A DNA stretch of 64,000 bases from Ancylobacter sp. IITR112 (GTDB lineage: Bacteria > Pseudomonadota > Alphaproteobacteria > Rhizobiales > Xanthobacteraceae). Below the pieces are notes generated by a model, which saw only the letters and a program-made list of their open reading frames with translations, searched no databases and was not told the DNA's origin. The first letter of the stretch is position 1; each line of letters opens with the position of its first letter. This document shows positions 9,861 through 17,948 of this stretch, one piece after another. The translations under genes and the position numbers were made by a program. The DNA is taken from positions 806,001 to 870,000 of the forward strand of contig NZ_JBGCUS010000001.1 in NCBI RefSeq assembly GCF_041415945.1, in the 5' to 3' direction.

Positions 9861-9937
9861 ATCCCCGGGCTTGACCCGGGGATCCAGCCACGATGCCGGG
9901 TGGCGCGACGCCTGGGTGGCCGGGTCAAGCCCGGCCA
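9861..9937. repeat. Paired palindromic intergenic repeat
   Basis: Two hairpins with the same 9-5-9-type geometry lie in the gap between gor and the DAHP synthase gene. The first pairs 9861-9869 with 9875-9883 around CTTGA; the second pairs 9917-9924 with 9930-9937 around TCAAG. The two loops are reverse complements, so the pair is itself an inverted repeat. A related group is at 26285-26437. They resemble REP-like palindromes scattered between genes in Hyphomicrobiales. The gor 3' end is 30 bases away, so they could also stabilise or end that mRNA. Confidence 0.8.
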
Positions 9938-10112
9938 TGAGGGAAGGGGGCGGTGGCCGCGAAGCGAGGTACGGCGAGGGGCGTGCGCAAGGGCGCGCGG
10001 GGGCATGTCTGCCCTTGCGGCGGTGCACTGGCGCGGCGGCAAGGCTTGGGTGTATAAGGCCCGCCTTTCCGCCGGGAAGAGCCCGGCGCGTGTGGAGCTT
10101 TTGGAGGCCGTC

Positions 10113-11498
10113 ATGTCTGATCGCTGGACGCCGGATAGCTGGAGGGCCTTGCCCGTTCAGCAGGTGCCGGACTATCCGGACGCCGCTGCTCTGGCAGCGG
10201 TGGAGCGTCAGCTTGCCTCGTTTCCGCCGCTGGTTTTCGCCGGCGAGGCGCGCCGCCTGAAGCGCGAGCTGGCCAAGGTCGCCAATGGCGAGGCCTTCCT
10301 GCTGCAGGGCGGCGACTGCGCCGAGAGCTTCGCCGAGCATTCGGCCGACAATATCCGCGATTTCTTCCGCGTCTTCCTGCAGATGGCGGTGGTGCTGACC
10401 TATGCCGGCGCCTCCCCCGTGGTGAAGGTGGGCCGCATCGCCGGCCAGTTCGCCAAGCCGCGCTCGGCGCCGATGGAAAAGGTGGGCGATGTCGAACTGC
10501 CGTCCTATCGCGGCGACATCGTCAACGACATCGAGTTCACCCCCGCCGCGCGCATTCCCGATCCGCGCCGGCAGCTTGAAGCCTACCGCCAGTCTGCGGC
10601 GACGCTGAACCTGCTGCGCGCCTTCGCCAATGGCGGCTATGCCAGCCTCGGCAACGCGCATCAGTGGATGCTCGGCTTCATCAAGGACAGCCCCCAGTCC
10701 GGCCGCTACCAGGCGCTGGCCGACCGCATCACCGAGGCGCTCGACTTCATGCGCGCCATCGGCATCGACCCGGAGCATCATCCGGAGATGCGCTCGACCG
10801 AGTTCTTCACCTCGCATGAGGCGCTGCTGCTCGGCTTCGAGGAAGCGCTGACCCGGGTGGATTCGACCACGGGCGACTGGTACGCGACCTCCGGCCACAT
10901 GATCTGGATCGGCGACCGCACCCGCCAGGCGGACCATGCGCACATGGAATATTGCCGTGGCGTGAAGAACCCGCTCGGGCTGAAGTGCGGCCCGTCGCTG
11001 AAGCCGGACGATCTCATCCGGCTCATCGACACGCTGAACCCGCAGAACGAGGCCGGCCGCCTCACGCTGATCGCACGCTTCGGCGCGGACAAGGTGGGCG
11101 ACCACCTCCCCGCCCTGGTGCGCGCGGTGAAGCGCGAGGGCCGCACCGTGGTGTGGTCGTGCGATCCCATGCACGGCAACACCATCAAGGCGGCGTCCGG
11201 CTACAAGACCCGGCCGTTCGACCAGATCCTCAAGGAGGTGAAGGACTTCTTCGCCGTCCATGCGGCCGAGGGCACCTATGCCGGCGGCGTGCATCTGGAA
11301 ATGACCGGCAAGAACGTTACCGAATGCACCGGCGGCGCGCGCGCGATCTCGGATGCGGACCTCAAGGACCGCTACCACACCTATTGCGATCCGCGCCTCA
11401 ATGCCGAGCAGGCGATCGAGATGGCCTTCCTCGTCGCCGAACTGCTGAAGCAGGAGCGCGCGGGCCGGGTGCGCCCGGTGACAGAGGCGGCGGAATAG
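10113..11498 (+). CDS. aroG: Class II 3-deoxy-7-phosphoheptulonate (DAHP) synthase
   Basis: 461 residues, normal for the plant-like class II enzyme. Recognisable motifs are [11 protein letters not shown] near residue 65 (metal-binding Cys), [15 protein letters not shown] near 105, and [19 protein letters not shown] near 350 with the conserved His and Asp metal ligands, then GGVHLEMTG and NVTECTGG. It condenses phosphoenolpyruvate and erythrose-4-phosphate to open the shikimate pathway. ATG at 10113 is chosen because GGAGG lies six bases upstream and the protein begins at the family-typical WTPDSWR; the frame stays open further upstream across the repeat element, which is not coding. A terminator follows. 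Confidence 0.96.
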   Translation: MSDRWTPDSWRALPVQQVPDYPDAAALAAVERQLASFPPLVFAGEARRLKRELAKVANGEAFLLQGGDCAESFAEHSADNIRDFFRVFLQMAVVLTYAGASPVVKVGRIAGQFAKPRSAPMEKVGDVELPSYRGDIVNDIEFTPAARIPDPRRQLEAYRQSAATLNLLRAFANGGYASLGNAHQWMLGFIKDSPQSGRYQALADRITEALDFMRAIGIDPEHHPEMRSTEFFTSHEALLLGFEEALTRVDSTTGDWYATSGHMIWIGDRTRQADHAHMEYCRGVKNPLGLKCGPSLKPDDLIRLIDTLNPQNEAGRLTLIARFGADKVGDHLPALVRAVKREGRTVVWSCDPMHGNTIKAASGYKTRPFDQILKEVKDFFAVHAAEGTYAGGVHLEMTGKNVTECTGGARAISDADLKDRYHTYCDPRLNAEQAIEMAFLVAELLKQERAGRVRPVTEAAE

Positions 11499-11534
11499 GT
11501 TCCGCGCCCGTTTATGCGCGAAGGAAACGCAGAG

Positions 11535-11562
11535 CACCGCGGCCCCAAAGCCGCGGTGTTTT
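11535..11562 (+). terminator. Intrinsic terminator after DAHP synthase
   Basis: A perfect 9-bp GC-rich stem (11535-11543 with 11550-11558) with loop CCCAAA is followed by TTTT. It lies 36 bases after the DAHP synthase stop and 14 bases before the next start, so the first hydrolase-like gene probably relies on read-through or on a promoter inside this gap. Confidence 0.85.
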
Positions 11563-11576
11563 CGTGAGGAGGATGC

Positions 11577-12362
11577 GTGTCGCAGCCTGAACCCGCCCGG
11601 CATGTGCTGGTGGAGACCGCCAATGTGCGCGTCGTCCGCACCGCCGGCACCCGCACCGATGTGGTCTTCGTCACCTTCGAGCCGCATGTCCTCGACAAGA
11701 ACCCCGAGCGCCAGGCCTTCGCCGAGAAGTTCCTGCGCGACAACGGCTTTCCCGCCTACCACTTCTTCGCCGCCGACAATTTCTGGTTCCAGTACCCGGA
11801 AATGGAGGAGGTGCTGGCGCGGGTGCGGGCCGATATCGCGCCAGGTACCGAGGTGGTCGCCTATGCCGTCAGCATGGGCGCCTATGCCGCCATCCGCTTC
11901 GCCGGCCGGCTCGGGGTGACGCGCATCCTCGCCTTCTCGCCGCAATACAGCATCGACCCGAAGAAGGTGCCGTGGGACCGGCGCTGGGACCGGCTGTTCG
12001 ACCGCCCGCGCCAGGTGCTGTGGGAGCATCTGATGGCCCCGCGCGGCGTGCCGGTCTATCTCTGCTACGATCCGCACAACCGCGACCGGCGGCATATGCG
12101 GCTCTATGCGCGCGAGGCCGATGTGGTGCCGGTGCGCGTGCCCTATGCCGGGCATGGCTCGATCACCGTGATGATGCAGACCGGGCTGCTGGGCAAGCTG
12201 GTGCTGGATGTCGGCGAGAACCGTTTCGACCCCGCCGCCTTCCAGCGCGAACTCGCCGGCCGTCTCGACCGGTCGCCGCTGCACCGCGAGAAGCGCGCGC
12301 TCAAGCGCCGGCGGCTGCTGCGCCGCCTTATCGCCGAGGCGATCGACCGCTTCGGCCTGTGA
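11577..12362 (+). CDS. Alpha/beta-hydrolase-like protein, paralogue 1 of 3
   Basis: 261 residues, cytoplasmic by lack of a signal peptide. Core elements shared with the next two genes are VFVTFEP near residue 30, AYHFFAADNFWFQYPEM near 60, a nucleophile-elbow AVSMGAY near 100, SPQYSID near 122, CYDPHNRDRRH near 162 and AGHGSIT near 190. The Ser, Asp and His in the last four blocks are in the right order for a hydrolase triad. The C-terminus is strongly basic. Start is GTG at 11577 with GAGGAGGATGC upstream. The substrate is unknown; the neighbouring RgpF-type gene suggests, but does not show, a role in surface glycans. It has diverged most from the other two copies. Confidence 0.72.
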   Translation: MSQPEPARHVLVETANVRVVRTAGTRTDVVFVTFEPHVLDKNPERQAFAEKFLRDNGFPAYHFFAADNFWFQYPEMEEVLARVRADIAPGTEVVAYAVSMGAYAAIRFAGRLGVTRILAFSPQYSIDPKKVPWDRRWDRLFDRPRQVLWEHLMAPRGVPVYLCYDPHNRDRRHMRLYAREADVVPVRVPYAGHGSITVMMQTGLLGKLVLDVGENRFDPAAFQRELAGRLDRSPLHREKRALKRRRLLRRLIAEAIDRFGL

Positions 12363-12456
12363 GGGCGGCGTTGCGAAATTGTGATTGTCGGCGGCGGACG
12401 GCTCTGGCTAGTTTGCCGTCGCACGAACAGGCCGCTCGCGGCCAGCGAGGCGTGGT

Positions 12457-13275
12457 GTGCGTCAGGTCATCTTCCAGAGCGAGAACCTCACGGTCGTCAA
12501 GGTTCCCGGCGCGAACGACGACACGGTGTTCGTCACCTTCGAATCGATGCGGGCCGACTGGCCGACCGGCCGCAGGGGCTTCGGCGAGGATTTCTTCGCC
12601 AAGCGCGGGCGCCCGGCCTATCACTTCCTGCCCTCCGGCAATCACTGGTACCAGTACCCGGAAATGCCCGAGGCGCTGGCCCGCGTGCGCGCCGACCTGC
12701 CGCCCGGCGCCCGCGTCATCACCTATGGCATGAGCATGGGCGGCTATGCCGCTTACCGCTTCTCCGAGCCGTTGGGCGCGGAGGTGGTGATCGCCTTCTC
12801 GCCGCAATACAGCATCGACCGCTGGCGGGTGTGGTGGGAACGGCGCTGGCGCTCGCAGAGCCGCGCCGTGACCTGGGACCGGCAGCCCCCGCGCGCCGGG
12901 GCGGTGAAATATGTGTTCTACGACCCGCTGAACCAGGACCGCCGCCATATCCGCGCCCTGCGGCGCGAGGGGGCGCTCGATCTGGTGCGCATCTATTTCA
13001 GCGGCCATGCCTCCATCACCTATGTCAATGAATGCGGCCTGCTGGAGAGCGCGGTGCTCGACATCGCCGAAGGCCGCTTCGACGCGCCTGGCTTTGAGCG
13101 GCGCATCTGGCAGCGCCGGCAGGTGTCCGAAACCTATGCCCGAATCCGCCGGCGCAAGCGCACCGGGCTGTTTCGCCGGCTGCGCTACATCCTCATCGAG
13201 CACCTGCTCGAACGCCGGCTCGGCACAGGCGGCGCCTCTGATGCGGCCGGGCTGACCCCGGACCGGGCGCTCTGA
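12457..13275 (+). CDS. Alpha/beta-hydrolase-like protein, paralogue 2 of 3
   Basis: 272 residues. Same architecture as its neighbours: VFVTFES, GEDFFAKRGRPAYHF, a YQYPEMPEALARVRADL segment, elbow YGMSMGGYAAYRF (a canonical GxSxG), SPQYSIDRW, FYDPLNQDRRH and SGHASIT, so Ser, Asp and His are all kept. Residues about 215-250 are an Arg-rich stretch ending in FRRLRYILIEHLLERR that could bind an acidic partner or membrane surface. GTG start at 12457 with GAGG six bases upstream. The gap to the third copy is only nine bases, so they are co-transcribed. Confidence 0.72.
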   Translation: MRQVIFQSENLTVVKVPGANDDTVFVTFESMRADWPTGRRGFGEDFFAKRGRPAYHFLPSGNHWYQYPEMPEALARVRADLPPGARVITYGMSMGGYAAYRFSEPLGAEVVIAFSPQYSIDRWRVWWERRWRSQSRAVTWDRQPPRAGAVKYVFYDPLNQDRRHIRALRREGALDLVRIYFSGHASITYVNECGLLESAVLDIAEGRFDAPGFERRIWQRRQVSETYARIRRRKRTGLFRRLRYILIEHLLERRLGTGGASDAAGLTPDRAL

Positions 13276-13284
13276 GGCGCGGCG

Positions 13285-14115
13285 GTGCGACAGGTCGTTT
13301 TCGCCTCCGACACGCTGCAGGTGGTGAAGGTGCCGGGCCGGTCCGACGGCCCGGTCTTCGTCACCTTCGAGCCTATGCTGCCGGTGCGCCCGCCGGATCG
13401 GCGCGGCTTCGGCGAGGCGTTCTTCGCCAAGCGCGGCTATACCGCCTATCATGTGATGTGCCGCGGCAATGACTGGTACCAGTACCCGGACATGGAGGCG
13501 GCGCTCGCCGCCATCCGCGCCGACATTCCGCTGGCGGCCCGCCTCGTGCTCTATGGCTCCAGCATGGGCGGCTATGCGGCCTTGCGCTTTTCCGGCTGGC
13601 TCGGCGCCGACAGCGTGATCGCCCTGTCCCCGCAGGCGAGCGTCGATCCGCGCCGCGCGTCCTGGGAAAAGCGTTGGGCGCCGGAGACGACGGCGCTGAT
13701 CTGGGACCGGCTGCCCCCCCGCCGGCAGGCCGGGGTCTATGTGGTCTATGATCCCTTCAACATGGACCGCCGGCATGTGGCGCTGCTGCGCCGCGAGGTG
13801 GCGCTGGTGCCGCTGCACAGCCATTTCAGCGACCACCATGTCACCGAATATGTGCTGGAGAGCGGGCTGCTGGAACCGCTGATCCTGGGCGTGGCGCAGG
13901 GCGAGTTCGATGCCGGCGCCTGGCAGGCGGAGCTGTGGCGGCGACGCGCGGCCATCTCCTATTACCGCACCCTGCGCGCGCGCAAATGCCGGGGGCTGGT
14001 GCGGCGCCTGCGCTACGGCCTCATCGAGCGCTGGCTCGAACTGCGCTATGGCTGGGTGGCGCGCCATCGCCCCCTGCCGCCCCTGTCGCCAGGGGCGGCC
14101 GCGCGGGCGGAGTGA
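13285..14115 (+). CDS. Alpha/beta-hydrolase-like protein, paralogue 3 of 3
   Basis: 276 residues. Closest to copy 2, sharing VKVPG, FVTFEPM, RRGFGEAFFAKRG, WYQYPDM, elbow YGSSMGGYAALRF, VYDPFNMDRRH and a C-terminal LVRRLRYGLIERWLELR. SPQASVD replaces SPQYSID and the His block has changed from GHASIT to DHHVTEY, though a histidine remains. GTG at 13285 with GAGG seven bases upstream, overlapping nothing but lying nine bases behind copy 2. Ends nine bases before the convergent oxidoreductase gene. Confidence 0.72.
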   Translation: MRQVVFASDTLQVVKVPGRSDGPVFVTFEPMLPVRPPDRRGFGEAFFAKRGYTAYHVMCRGNDWYQYPDMEAALAAIRADIPLAARLVLYGSSMGGYAALRFSGWLGADSVIALSPQASVDPRRASWEKRWAPETTALIWDRLPPRRQAGVYVVYDPFNMDRRHVALLRREVALVPLHSHFSDHHVTEYVLESGLLEPLILGVAQGEFDAGAWQAELWRRRAAISYYRTLRARKCRGLVRRLRYGLIERWLELRYGWVARHRPLPPLSPGAAARAE

Positions 14116-14124
14116 GTCCCGCCC

Positions 14125-15138
14125 TCAGTCCCAGCCTTCCAGCACGATCTTGCCGATGGTGGCGCCACTCTCAAGCGCGGCATGGGCGCGCTTGAGGTTT
14201 TGCGCGTTGATGGCGCCGAGGCGTGTGCCCGCCGTGGCGATGAGCGTGCCGGCATCGACGAGGCGCGACACCTCGGCGAGAATCTCGTGCTGGCGGACCA
14301 TGTCCGGGGTGGCGAACAGCGAGCGGGTGAACATCAGTTCCCAGTGCAGCGACAGGCTCTTGGCCTTCAGCGGCAGCGGATCGAGGCTCGCGGGGTCGTC
14401 AATGAGGGCGAGGCGGCCCTGCGGACGGGCGGCCTTGATGATTTCCGGCCAGTGCCGGTCGGTCTGCGTCAGCGAGAAGGTGTAGTCGATCTCGCCCAGC
14501 CCGGCGGCGGCGATCTCCTCGCTGAGCGGGCGGGAATGGTCGATCACGGCATGGGCGCCGAGCCGCTCCACCCAGGCGCGGCTTTCCGGCCGCGAGGCGG
14601 TGCCGATGACGGTGAGCCGGGTGAGCTGGCGGGCGAGCTGCACCGCCATCGAGCCGACCCCGCCCGCCGCGCCGACGATGAGCAGGTTTGCCCCTTCGCC
14701 TCCGTCCCTCGGCACCTGCAGCCGGTCGAACAGCCCTTCCCAGGCGGTAAGCGACGTGAGCGGCAGCGCGGCGGCCTCGGCGAAATCGAGCGTCGCCGGC
14801 TTCGGGCCGACAAGGCGCTCATCGACGAGGTGCAGCTCGGCATTGGTACCCGGCCGGTTGAGATCGCCGGCATAGAACACCGCGTCGCCCGCCTTGAACA
14901 GCGTCACCTCGGCCCCCACCGCCTCGACCACGCCGGCGGCATCCCAGCCGAGGATGACCGGCGCCTCGGGGCTCCCGGCGCGGCGCATCCGCACCTTGGT
15001 GTCGACCGGATTGACCGAGATGGCCTTGACCCGCACCAGCAGGTCGCGCGGACCGGGGAGCGGGGCGGCGGCCTCAAACTCAAAGAGCGCGCGCTCCTCG
15101 GTGATGGGCAGCGATTGCGTGTAGCCTATGGCCTTCAT
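14125..15138 (-). CDS. Zinc-type alcohol dehydrogenase-like / quinone oxidoreductase (MDR superfamily)
   Basis: 337 residues starting MKAIGYTQSLPI. MDR features are ISVNPVDTKVR, LGWDAAGVVEAVGAEV, LTSLTAWEGLFDRL, and the nucleotide-binding LIVGAAGGVGSMAVQLARQL near residue 155 (written in two overlapping pieces in the family). The structural and catalytic zinc cysteines are absent, so a zinc-free NADPH-dependent reductase of quinones or enones (ZADH/QorA-like) is most likely. ATG at 15138 has GGAGAA five bases upstream. It is divergent from an HxlR regulator, a common pairing in which the regulator controls the oxidoreductase. Confidence 0.88.
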   Translation of the reverse strand: MKAIGYTQSLPITEERALFEFEAAAPLPGPRDLLVRVKAISVNPVDTKVRMRRAGSPEAPVILGWDAAGVVEAVGAEVTLFKAGDAVFYAGDLNRPGTNAELHLVDERLVGPKPATLDFAEAAALPLTSLTAWEGLFDRLQVPRDGGEGANLLIVGAAGGVGSMAVQLARQLTRLTVIGTASRPESRAWVERLGAHAVIDHSRPLSEEIAAAGLGEIDYTFSLTQTDRHWPEIIKAARPQGRLALIDDPASLDPLPLKAKSLSLHWELMFTRSLFATPDMVRQHEILAEVSRLVDAGTLIATAGTRLGAINAQNLKRAHAALESGATIGKIVLEGWD

Positions 15139-15322
15139 GACAGTTCTCCCGCGCCGCGCCGCCAAGGCGCCGCGCCTGTGTTGACGTTCTGTCCCCAGAT
15201 GTCGCCATGGCCGCGCGGCGCGCAAGAACGCACGAAATTGTCGGCAGCTATCGAAAATGTAACGCTCTTTTCCGCACGTGCCGCGCGCCCTAGATTTGGC
15301 GCGCCCGGAGCGGAGGCAGGCA

Positions 15323-15673
15323 ATGGCGAGGCGGCATCAGGACTATGCGTGCGGCGAGGGCTGCCCGGTGGAGGCGGCGCTGGAAATCATCGGCGCCAAA
15401 TGGAAGGGCGGCATCGTCTATCATCTGCTCTCGGGCGAGGTGCGGTTCAGCGAACTCGGCCGGCGCATGCCCAATGTCACCGCGCGCATCCTCGCCAAGG
15501 CGCTGCGCGAACTGGAGGCGGACGGGGTGATCGCCCGCACCGTCTACCCCACCATTCCCCCTCAGGTCGGCTATCGGCTGACCGCGGCGGGCGAGGGCCT
15601 GCGTCCGGCCATCCTCGCCCTGCACCGCTGGGGACGCCGCCCGCGCGGCGCCTTTGACGTGGCGGCAGAGTGA
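15323..15673 (+). CDS. HxlR-family winged-helix transcriptional regulator
   Basis: 116 residues. HxlR signature CPVEAALEIIGAKWKGGIV followed by LLSGEVRFSELGRRMPNVT and ILAKALRELEADGVI is complete. CGEGCPV supplies two cysteines near the N-terminus, which in some relatives sense electrophiles or oxidants. ATG at 15323 has GGAGG six bases upstream. The 184-base divergent gap with the oxidoreductase is its probable target. The last codons and stop lie inside a 16-bp tandem repeat. Confidence 0.92.
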   Translation: MARRHQDYACGEGCPVEAALEIIGAKWKGGIVYHLLSGEVRFSELGRRMPNVTARILAKALRELEADGVIARTVYPTIPPQVGYRLTAAGEGLRPAILALHRWGRRPRGAFDVAAE

Positions 15674-15722
15674 GGTGGCGGCAGAGTGAGGTGGCGGCAG
15701 AGCGAAGTGGCGGCGGAGTGAG
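15659..15722. repeat. 16-bp tandem repeat, four copies, across the hxlR stop codon
   Basis: Four directly abutting units start at 15659, 15675, 15691 and 15707. Units 1 and 2 are identical (GTGGCGGCAGAGTGAG); unit 3 ends GCGAA and unit 4 has one G for A change. Unit 1 encodes the last residues VAAE and the stop of the HxlR protein, so gain or loss of downstream units would not change the protein. No gene follows until 15855. Confidence 0.95.
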
Positions 15723-15854
15723 TTTGCGCGCAAGGCTCTGGCCTTCGACGGCCGCGCTCATTAGAACGCCGGGAGTACCGAGCGCCTCCCGGTTCCGCCG
15801 GGAGCGACGCCGTCGCCGCTCGGTCCGCCCTTCGCATCGGCCCGCCGGAGTGTC

Positions 15855-17894
15855 ATGACCCCTTCCGAGTCTTCCCTGCCGGAACAGGCATCGTCCGCGC
15901 CCGCCGGCGCGCCGCCGGATCGTGCCGGCGAGGACCGCCCCGCCAAGCGCGCGCGCTATCACATGCCGAAGCAGCGAAGCCCGCTGCGGCGCTGGATCAC
16001 CGCCAACACGCAGAAGGCCGGGCGCCGGCTGGGGCGGCTGCTGTTCGACGCCGAGGGGCATCCGCGCGCCTTTCTGCGCGCGCTGCTGTTCGACGCCTAT
16101 CAGCGCCCGCGCCCCGGGCTGGAGGGCGTGATCTTCAAGGAACCCGGCCGGCCCCGGCGTCCCTTCGCCAACTGGCTGACCCGTTCCGACGCGACGCTGG
16201 CGCCGCTGGTCGCCACGCTGCGTTTTCCCCCGCCCATGCCGGGGCGGCGGACCGTGTTCGTGGTGATCGAGACCAGCGCCGCGCCGGCGGAGGGGCTGCT
16301 GCGCCAGCTCGCCCGCGATCACCATGTCGTGGTGCTGGTGCTGGACGGGGCGACGGCGGATGGCGAGCGGGCTCCCGCCGGCGAAGGGGTGACGCTGGTG
16401 CCGGTGCCGGTCGCCGGCGCACGAGCGCCCCGCGCGGTGCTGCTCGACGCGCTGGCGCTGCGCGCCGGCGCCGACCGGCCGCTTTTCGCCGTCACCGCAG
16501 GACTGGGGACCATCGACGCCGCCGATGCTCTGGAGCAGCGCGGCATTCCCGTCGTCGCGGTGATCGGCGCTCCCGATGCCGGCCTTACCGGGCGAGCTTC
16601 GCCGGTCCCCGCCGTCGAGCCGGCTTTGGACCCGGTGCTGGGTCCGGCGCTGGAACTGGCGCTGGACCGGGCGAGCGCGCTCGTCTTCCCCTCATCCGCG
16701 GCGCGCGCGGCGGCGCTATCCGCCCTGCCGCGCTTTGCCGCGCGGCGGCGGCTGGTGGCGGCCGACGACCCGCTGGGCGCCGGCGCGGCCGAGGTGCTGG
16801 CCGTCGGCCACGAGATCGGCGAGGAACTGGACCGGGAAGTGTCGCTGGTGCTCGGCCATGAGCCGGAGCGGCTGGAAGTGCTCGACATTCCGCGCGAAAA
16901 TGACCCGCCGGGCGATTTCACCGTGGTGGAAAAGCTGGAAGCGCGGATCGCCGACTGGCGGCGCAAGGCGCTGTTGAAGCGCCACCCCAACCGGCCGCCG
17001 CTGCGCCGGCCCTATTCCGGCTTTCACCCGCTGATCTATGCCGAGCACCATCCCGTCGCCTGCTTCGACCAAAGGCGCTACCCGCTCGCGCACTGGATCG
17101 AGCGCGGCTGCCCGCCGGGGCCGTGGGCGATCCCGGTGTTCGGGCCGCTGCGGGAGAAGCGGGCGAGCGGGCTGAAGAGCGCGCTGCACGGGCATTTCTT
17201 CTATCCCGACCTGCTGCCGGAACTGCTGGAGCGCGTCGCGGTCAATGCCAGCCGCCCCGATCTCTTCCTCACCACCGACACGCCGGCCAAGGCGGCCGAG
17301 CTGAAGGTGATGACGGCGGATTATCCGGCGCCGGTGCGGATCGACCTCGTGCCCAATAGCGGGCGCGATGTCGGGCCGTTCCTCACCGGCCTGCGCGACG
17401 TGCTGACGGGCGGCGGCCATGACGTGTTCTTTCATGTTCACGGCAAGAAGACGAAAGGCCGGCGCCGCGCCATTGGCGATCCCTGGCGGCATTTCCTGTG
17501 GGAGAATCTGATCGGCGGCGCCCACCCCATGCTCGATGCCGTGCTCGCTTATATGGAGGCGCAGCCGAAGCTGGGGCTGATCTATCCCGAGGACACGCAT
17601 CTGCTGGACTGGGCCCGCAATGGCCGCATCTGTGCGGAGTTGCGGGAGGATCTCGGCCTGACCGAGCCGCCGGGCACCTATGTCGATTTTCCCGTCGGCA
17701 ACATGTTCGCCATCCGGCCGGAGGCGCTTGCCCCCTATCTCCGGCTCGATCTCGGCTGGGCGGACTATCCCGCCGAGCCTATACCCGACGACGGCACGCT
17801 GATGCACGGGCTGGAGCGGCTGCTGCCGATGGCGGTGCGCGGGGCCGGCTTCACCACAGCCGCCGCGCGGGTGCCGGGCACCGACTGGGACTGA
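15855..17894 (+). CDS. Rhamnan-synthesis protein F (RgpF)-type surface-glycan protein
   Basis: 679 residues. The C-terminal part (about residue 370 onward) has the RgpF family features: HGHFFYPDLLPELLERV, VPNSGRDVGPFLTGL, FHVHGKKTKGRR, WRHFLWENLIGG, FPVGNMFAIRPEAL and a distal GLERLLPM. RgpF-type proteins act in assembly of rhamnose-containing or related surface polysaccharides. The first 120 residues are basic and Pro-rich; residues about 130-300 have a VFVVIETSAAP / HHVVVLVLDGA pattern like a Rossmann domain of GT-B glycosyltransferases, but I see no clear sugar-nucleotide site. ATG at 15855 has GGAG four bases upstream. No other rhamnan genes are in the window. Confidence 0.82.
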   Translation: MTPSESSLPEQASSAPAGAPPDRAGEDRPAKRARYHMPKQRSPLRRWITANTQKAGRRLGRLLFDAEGHPRAFLRALLFDAYQRPRPGLEGVIFKEPGRPRRPFANWLTRSDATLAPLVATLRFPPPMPGRRTVFVVIETSAAPAEGLLRQLARDHHVVVLVLDGATADGERAPAGEGVTLVPVPVAGARAPRAVLLDALALRAGADRPLFAVTAGLGTIDAADALEQRGIPVVAVIGAPDAGLTGRASPVPAVEPALDPVLGPALELALDRASALVFPSSAARAAALSALPRFAARRRLVAADDPLGAGAAEVLAVGHEIGEELDREVSLVLGHEPERLEVLDIPRENDPPGDFTVVEKLEARIADWRRKALLKRHPNRPPLRRPYSGFHPLIYAEHHPVACFDQRRYPLAHWIERGCPPGPWAIPVFGPLREKRASGLKSALHGHFFYPDLLPELLERVAVNASRPDLFLTTDTPAKAAELKVMTADYPAPVRIDLVPNSGRDVGPFLTGLRDVLTGGGHDVFFHVHGKKTKGRRRAIGDPWRHFLWENLIGGAHPMLDAVLAYMEAQPKLGLIYPEDTHLLDWARNGRICAELREDLGLTEPPGTYVDFPVGNMFAIRPEALAPYLRLDLGWADYPAEPIPDDGTLMHGLERLLPMAVRGAGFTTAAARVPGTDWD

Positions 17895-17948
17895 GCGGCC
17901 GGGGCGGCGGCGATTGCCGCCGCCGCAGGGGAAGGCTACATCACGGCC

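Noticed and set aside
9900..10112. Upstream extension of the DAHP synthase frame
   Set aside because: Runs through a palindromic repeat; the ribosome site and family start support 10113.
9849..12284. Antisense frame over DAHP synthase and the first hydrolase-like gene
   Set aside because: High-GC shadow; sense strand proteins are clear.
15659..15722. CRISPR-like array
   Set aside because: Units abut with no spacers and no cas genes exist; it is a plain tandem repeat.
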